From contig JACGWO010000006.1 of NCBI GenBank assembly GCA_034509735.1, positions 2,495,001 through 2,559,000 on the forward strand: a stretch of 64,000 bases of DNA, given 5' to 3'. The notes beneath the pieces are model-generated. The model made no database searches and was not told where the DNA came from. It saw only the letters and a list, made by a program, of their open reading frames with translations. The position numbers and the translations under genes were made by a program. This DNA is from Sesamum alatum (Eukaryota > Streptophyta > Magnoliopsida > Lamiales > Pedaliaceae). Below are positions 58,835 through 64,000 of this stretch, one piece after another (position 1 is the stretch's first letter; each line of letters begins with the position of its first letter).

Positions 58835-59375
58835 CAAAATGAGAAGTCAAAATGCCAACCTTACAAATTTTTGGTACAATCCTAATGAGGCACCCAGAAA
58901 TGGACAGGCGCGAGGGTTGAACACAATTTCAGAGAGTGATATAGCTCCCGGAGGGAAACCGGCCTAACTGCTTTATTGAGAGATTGCGGCACCATTGTGA
59001 ATTATTTAAAGAATTAGCTAAACTTCTTTTCTGAGCCTTTTTAAGGTAGCTGCCCTCTTCGACTTCTAAAGCCACTACACCATTTCCCTTACATGTGTTC
59101 AAAGAAGCGATCTAAGATCTTTGGATATGGAAAGCCCTCTCCCTCAAAACCATCGAGCCTCCCTCACTCTACTAACTGAAGTGAACACGCGGATTCGCCG
59201 GGGAGCACGAGCGGAAGCAAGTAATGTGATATTTAAAAATCCATTACACAAAACGATCCCAAGGAATGTACCCTTGGGTGCTTAACCGGGCATTCGATGT
59301 AGAATATGATAGTAAATATCAACATATCACATAGAACACATAGATTGTAAACGAAAAAGGCTACAAAAACATTAA

Positions 59376-60409
59376 GGGTTAATAGCGGACACCCCCCCCC
59401 CCCCCAACGTATGAGGGGCTTTTGCACTTTGCCCACCAACCGTTTTTTTTACACTCGACCGGCCAACGTTTATTTTTTGTTGCACGTTGCCTTTTTTTAC
59501 AGTTTTTGGAAAATAAAGGCGGAATATTCATCTGCGTAAAAACACGCGCCTATGGTTGAATTTAGGGTGGGGTAAATTGTCATTTCACACCCTAATTAAA
59601 AAATAAAAACATAAACAAAAAAATCAAAAAGCCCAAAAGTGGTTCTTCTTCTCCATCTTCCCTCCGCCATGAAAATCTCACATCAACTACTTTCTTCTCT
59701 ACTGAAAATCTCCAACTATTTCACAAAAATCTCTAACAATTCACACAAATCTCATCTAAAAAATGCTTTCATTCTCTTTATTCCCCCTTCATTCTCTTTC
59801 AGTAGAGAACAAGGCAGTTGAATGATGAGAATGAAGAGGGGGGAGAATGAGATTGCCCTCATTTGCTCATTGGAACTACTCATGATTTGAGTAACAAAAT
59901 CAAGAGAGAGAGAGATGAAAAAAAATGGAAATTTGCAGACCTTCCTGGTTCTTCAAAAGCCAAGCAACAAAGCTATTAAGAGGGCTCTCCAAAAGTGAAG
60001 CAACAAATCTATTAAGAGGGCTCTCAGTATTCGGTTTAGATGTGAATGAAAGCGTATTTTGGTGGGCTAAAGCAACTTTCATGGTGATGGGAAGGTAACA
60101 TATCGGGAAATTTAAATTTTTTTCTCCTTTCATGGCTGATAATGGCATTGAAACAGCTTTCATGGCAGTGGGAAGATGAAGAAGAAGACCCACTTTTGGG
60201 TTTTTATTTTTTTTACCCCACCCTAAATTCAACCATAAGCGCGTGTTTTCATGCAGACGAAATATTCCATTTTTATTCATCGAAAACTGTAAAAAGAGGC
60301 AACGTGCAACAGAAAACAAAGATTGGGTGGTCAAATATTAAAAAGAACTATTGGGGGGCAAAGTGCAAAACCCCCCTACGTTGGGGGAGGGCGGTGTCTA
60401 GTATTAACC
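59376..60409. mobile_element. Foldback (long-TIR) Mutator-like element with perfect 9-bp target duplication
   Basis: The ends GGGTTAATAGCGGACACC and, reversed, GGTTAATACTAGACACC open inverted arms of about 250-300 bases each: GCACTTTGCCC, CAACGTTTATTTTTTGTTGC, GCGCGTGTTTT-type and CCCAAAAGTGG words all recur inverted on the right. It is flanked on both sides by AAACATTAA (59367-59375 and 60410-60418). A C homopolymer of about 15 lies at 59391-59405. Short open frames inside are arm translations and have no domain. Confidence 0.85.
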
Positions 60410-60419
60410 AAACATTAAA

Positions 60420-61120
60420 CTGAATGTTACCTTTGTAGTTTTCTAGTGCACGGCTACAAGCGTTGTTCCACGGCCGGAAAAGTTCACGACTTTTGATGCA
60501 AGTCCAAATAGGACTCTCGATGCCCTGTCTCGAGGTCCTCGACTTGGAACGTTTCAGACCCAACTCTTTATCAGTTGGTTTTATAACCACCATCCAATGC
60601 GTGGCCCAACCGCATAAGTTGTTAATGTGGTCTGTAGGCTTTGTTGTGTATATGTAAAACAACATGCAACGTATGAAAATGAGCACAACAAAAATAATAC
60701 CAATGGTAACGAATACTCATTTTTCATTACATAATATTATATTACACCAAGTTGTCAAATAGATTACAAAATACCAAACCAATTGGCTTTTTGGTCACTT
60801 ATTCTAATACTAACTCCTCAAAAGAGAATTGAGTTACAACCCAGCAAAACGAAAAATAAGGTACGCTTCATGATTAATGCGTGTTCATTATGCTAATTGA
60901 CAACTGCTTGTGTCTTACATCTTTTGAACTCGTGTGTGATGCCTTCAGATTTAAATCATACATGTATTGTATTGATTCCGAAGCTTAAGTCTCCATAATG
61001 GGTGTCGCAGTTTAGTCTTATTAGTTTATGTAATATTTTTTACAAATAAAAATTGTTGCAAAAGTTCTTGCTAATAGGCATTAAAAAGTGCTTGGAGTCA
61101 ATTATCTCTCCAACTTAATC
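60420..61120. other. Intergenic region without a recognisable gene
   Basis: A moderately complex stretch (60430-60660) is flanked by AT-rich DNA. Short open frames exist on both strands, but no domain is recognised. Confidence 0.4.
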
Positions 61121-61129
61121 GACCTTTGT

Positions 61130-62800
61130 TTCTGATCGGCTTATCTGCGACAATGTTCTTCTAGATTTTGAATGTAACCATTCCCTTAAGAACCGCAGGC
61201 AAGGGAAAAAAAATGGATATTTTGCTTTGAAATTGGATATGAGTAAGGCATACGACTGGATTGCGTGGTTTTTAGAGATAGTTCTTACTCGCATGGGTTT
61301 GCGGTTTCTTTTGTTGCTTTAATCATGCTTTGTGTATCCTCTGTTAGCTTTTCCTTTGTCCTAAATGGTGAGCAGTTTGGCTATGTTATTCCAAACTGAG
61401 GTATTCATCAGGGTGATTCGCTTTCTCCTTATCTGTTCATAATTTGTTTTGAAGTTTTCAGTTTACTTATCCAGGATGCTAAGTTACGTGGGGGTGCTGC
61501 AAGGGATTGCGGTAGCTCGCCAAGCACCTCGTGTTTCCCACTTGCTTTTTGCTAATGATTTCTTGCTTTCTTGCAAAGTCTCGAATGACTGTATGATGGT
61601 TGTTGGAGGGATCCTTGGAGCGTATGAACGTGCTTCAGGGAAAATGGTAAACTATGAGAAATCAGAATAGTCCTAATGTGGAGGGTGGTTGTCTGGTTGA
61701 TCTTGATGGCATTCTAAATGTTGTGTGGTTCAGAAGTTAAAAAAGTATCTGGGTTTGCCTTCGGTCATTGGCCGGGCTAGAAGGAGAAGTTTCGGTCTAC
61801 TGCCGGTAAAGAAATTCTGATCAAGGTGTTCTTGCAGGCTATTCCAACATATATAATGCAGTGATTTCTCCTTCCTGATAGCCTACTTCGTGAGCTTACC
61901 TCTGTTTTTGTGGATTTTCTGTGGAGCTCTCCCAAGCATCGTCGAATTCATTGGGTTGCATGGCCTCGCCTTTGCGCTAGCAAATAGATGAGTGGGCTTG
62001 GGTTCCGTGATCTTCGTCAGTTTAATCTTGCTCTCTTTGCCAAGCAGGCGTGGCGGTTATTAAAATATCCAAATTCTCTTCTTGCTACGGTGTTAAAAGC
62101 GCGGTATTACCCAAAAAGTACCTTCGATGAGGCATCTCTTGGGCATAATCCTTCGGTAACTTGGCGAGGTATCATGAAAGCCAAGTTTATTACGGATGTA
62201 GGGTTGTAGATGTAGTGATAGCCGTCAGATTCGGATCTGGTGTGATCGTTGGTTGCGACGGTCGTTTAATTTTTGGCCTTTTTCCCCATGTCTGAGCAAT
62301 CGAATGTGTCCCTGGTTTGGCATTATTCAAAGGATGGGATGCTTACTGTTAAGAGTGCTTATATTCTGGCTGCTCGTGAACAAGCACGATTAGATGGGAC
62401 TTTGGTTTAGCCTTCTTCTTCTCCATGCACTGGTGGTTGGTCTTTTTTATGGCGTGCAAGGTTGCTTGAGCGCATCAAACACTTTGGTTGGCGATTGTCT
62501 TGTGATGCTCTCCTAGTGTGCTCGAACTTGCTAAAACGACGAATTGAATTGGAGAATCTTTGCCCAGTTTGTGGTTGTTCGAGTGAGGATCAAGAACATA
62601 GTATCCTTCGATGTTCGTATGCTCGTCAATGCTCTCCTAGTGTCGCTTGTATGCACAGTGTACTGTGGAGCAATTTCAGTTCGCATGGGGTATCTGGGGG
62701 CATCGGAACCGCTTGCTCTTTGAGGGTGTTGAGCAGTCTAAGTGCTTTGCTATCATGTACTTTGATTGGTTGTACCTCACTGGTTGGTTTTGAGATCTTT
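61130..62800 (+). pseudogene. Decayed L1-type LINE ORF2: reverse transcriptase and zf-RVT remnant
   Basis: Plus-strand frames, read with several stops and frame changes, follow the order of a plant L1 ORF2. FVSDRLICDNVLLDFECNHS then GYFALKLDMSKAYD (RT fingers and first catalytic region) come first. [21 protein letters not shown] sequence follows near 61405-61450. Next are [14 protein letters not shown] (the FADD box, with Asn in place of the first Asp, 61554-61556) and the YERASGKMVNYEKSE thumb. GLGFRDLRQFNLALFAKQAW is next, and finally the Cys-rich zf-RVT WRLSCDALLVCSNLLKRRIE...CPVCGCSSEDQEHSILRC. The RNase H end and the endonuclease start are missing. Not functional. Confidence 0.85.
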
Positions 62801-63204
62801 TATAAAAGTTGCATTTTTCTATCAATTTTTTTTAAACTAACATTATTTTTAAGATTAATAAATGAATTTAATATATTATTTAGTGTGCATAGAGGGTAAT
62901 TAGATTAAAAATAATTACATTGGAATTAAAATCTATAAATTGTAGCTTTTCCGATACATGTTTTTACTGAAATTTAATTTGAAATATGATTATTAACGAA
63001 CAGGTCAAACGTTACAAAAAAACTACATTTGTAAGCAAAATATAAATTTGCTCTTTTCAATCACATAATCAACCAAATATTTAATAAAATTAATATATTT
63101 ATATTATTTATTAAGTGAAAGGCCCTGGTAATAACTACTATATTTGCAAAATGTGGATTGCTCACAATACTCTTAATTGTACTTTTTTTTCTTTCACAAA
63201 AGAG

Positions 63205-63452
63205 TGAGATACATTGACACCCCTGAATAGATTTAATTATACAAACATCTCATGTCTTTCTTAAAAATTATAAGTACATTTTGAGGTTGTAGTTATAATT
63301 ATAAGTACACTTTCTATATAATAGCAAAATTTTACACACACCTTGAATACCTTGCACTAATACTTTCTTAAGAGGTGTATCTGTAATTTTATAAAAAGTA
63401 GGAGGTGTTTGTGTAATTAAGCATAACTGTAAGTGGTGTCGATGTATGTCAC
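63205..63452. mobile_element. MITE with about 100-base inverted repeats
   Basis: GTGAGATACATTGACACCCC and TTAATTATACAAACATCTC on the left pair with the right arm GGAGGTGTTTGTGTAATTAA and GTGTCGATGTATGTCAC. The core reads TAAAAATTATAAGTACATTT. No coding capacity was seen. Confidence 0.7.
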
Positions 63453-63899
63453 TTGACAAAAAATCATATTTTTATTAGTTAATTTAAAATTTAATAATAA
63501 TTTCTGACACACTCATTTAAAATTAATTCATTCCACTAATTTTGATAAAATATTTATTTTACTTAATTAAATAAATATAATAAAAATGTAAAATAGAAAC
63601 ACGCATTTAATGTACTCCAATATAAATGAATAATTAACATAAATTAATAACTACTAATGAAATAGAACAACACGTGAACATATTTGAATATTTAAATAAG
63701 TGCAACTAATAATCTCTTAATTTAATTGTTAAAATTGAGGTTCATGCATTAATTTGAACACGTGTTAGAGTTCCATCTGACATGTGATTTTGTCTCATTT
63801 TATCCAAATTTATTGTACCTTATTATTGATCAAATCGATATATTGCTCAATTGGAGTTTATTTATTGAAAATTGAAACATTGATATAATCATATAATTG

Positions 63900-64000
63900 T
63901 TATTTTCTACCTAAAAATAGTAATAATTACATTGCCCTCCCACGAGATTTTGTATAATTATACATAAACTTTTATGATTTAAAAAATTACATCCAATATA
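63900..64000. mobile_element. Left end of another Mutator-like MITE of the GGATAAATTACA family, cut by the window edge
   Basis: TAATAATTACATTGCCCTCC, then TTGTATAATTATACATAAAC and TTTAAAAAATTACATCCAA, follow the same order of words as the copies at 30274, 32359 and 33124. The element runs past position 64000. Confidence 0.5.

Noticed and set aside
59639..60334. Open frames of 60-144 codons on both strands
   Set aside because: They lie entirely in the arms and core of the foldback element and repeat each other inverted.

Overview
This window is nuclear DNA from a flowering plant, most likely a eudicot. The evidence is long AT-rich intergenic DNA, many small GT-AG introns, plant-only gene families (TIFY-GATA factors, MIKC MADS-box, family-1 UGT with a PSPG box, chloroplast FBPase) and a dense population of small inverted-repeat transposons. 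I cannot fix the species. There are no bacterial operons, no CRISPR array and no viral genome.

Layout, left to right. (1) 528-660, minus: the first exon of an At12Cys/CHCHD2-like gene that runs off the left edge. (2) 3557-14176, plus: a complete 20-exon dynamin-related protein 3 gene (828 aa) with an inverted-repeat element in intron 15. (3) 15558-20868 and 24800-28143, both minus: two neighbouring TIFY-CCT-GATA transcription factor paralogues. The second is intact (322 aa); the first carries one extra base in exon 3 that, as read, cuts the protein before the GATA zinc finger. (4) 28250-35500: a gene-free transposon cluster with nested insertions (hAT in a Mutator-like MITE; a 5'-truncated LINE in a Harbinger-like element in another Mutator-like MITE, with what looks like a captured PP2C fragment). 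(5) 35578-36990, plus: a single-exon UGT91-type glycosyltransferase. (6) 37551-39394, minus: chloroplast fructose-1,6-bisphosphatase of the redox-insensitive type II. (7) 40288-42541, minus: an MDP-1-like HAD phosphatase, followed by a tRNA-Pro(UGG) at 42783-42854. (8) 44063-47918, minus: a complete 13-exon Rab GDP dissociation inhibitor (445 aa). (9) 48000-50580: MITEs. (10) 50585-56996, minus: a complete 8-exon SVP/AGL24/JOINTLESS-type MADS-box gene (213 aa) with a 4.4-kb first coding intron full of transposon debris, including a clear tRNA-derived SINE. (11) 57400-64000: inverted-repeat elements, a strong hairpin and a decayed LINE reverse transcriptase.

The genes are independent housekeeping and regulatory loci, not a pathway cluster: organelle division (DRP3), mitochondrial CHCH protein, vesicle traffic (GDI), plastid carbon metabolism (FBPase II), specialised glycosylation (UGT) and transcription factors. 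Exon models were built by hand. In every complete multi-exon gene except GATA copy A the exon lengths sum to a multiple of three, which supports the splice sites chosen.
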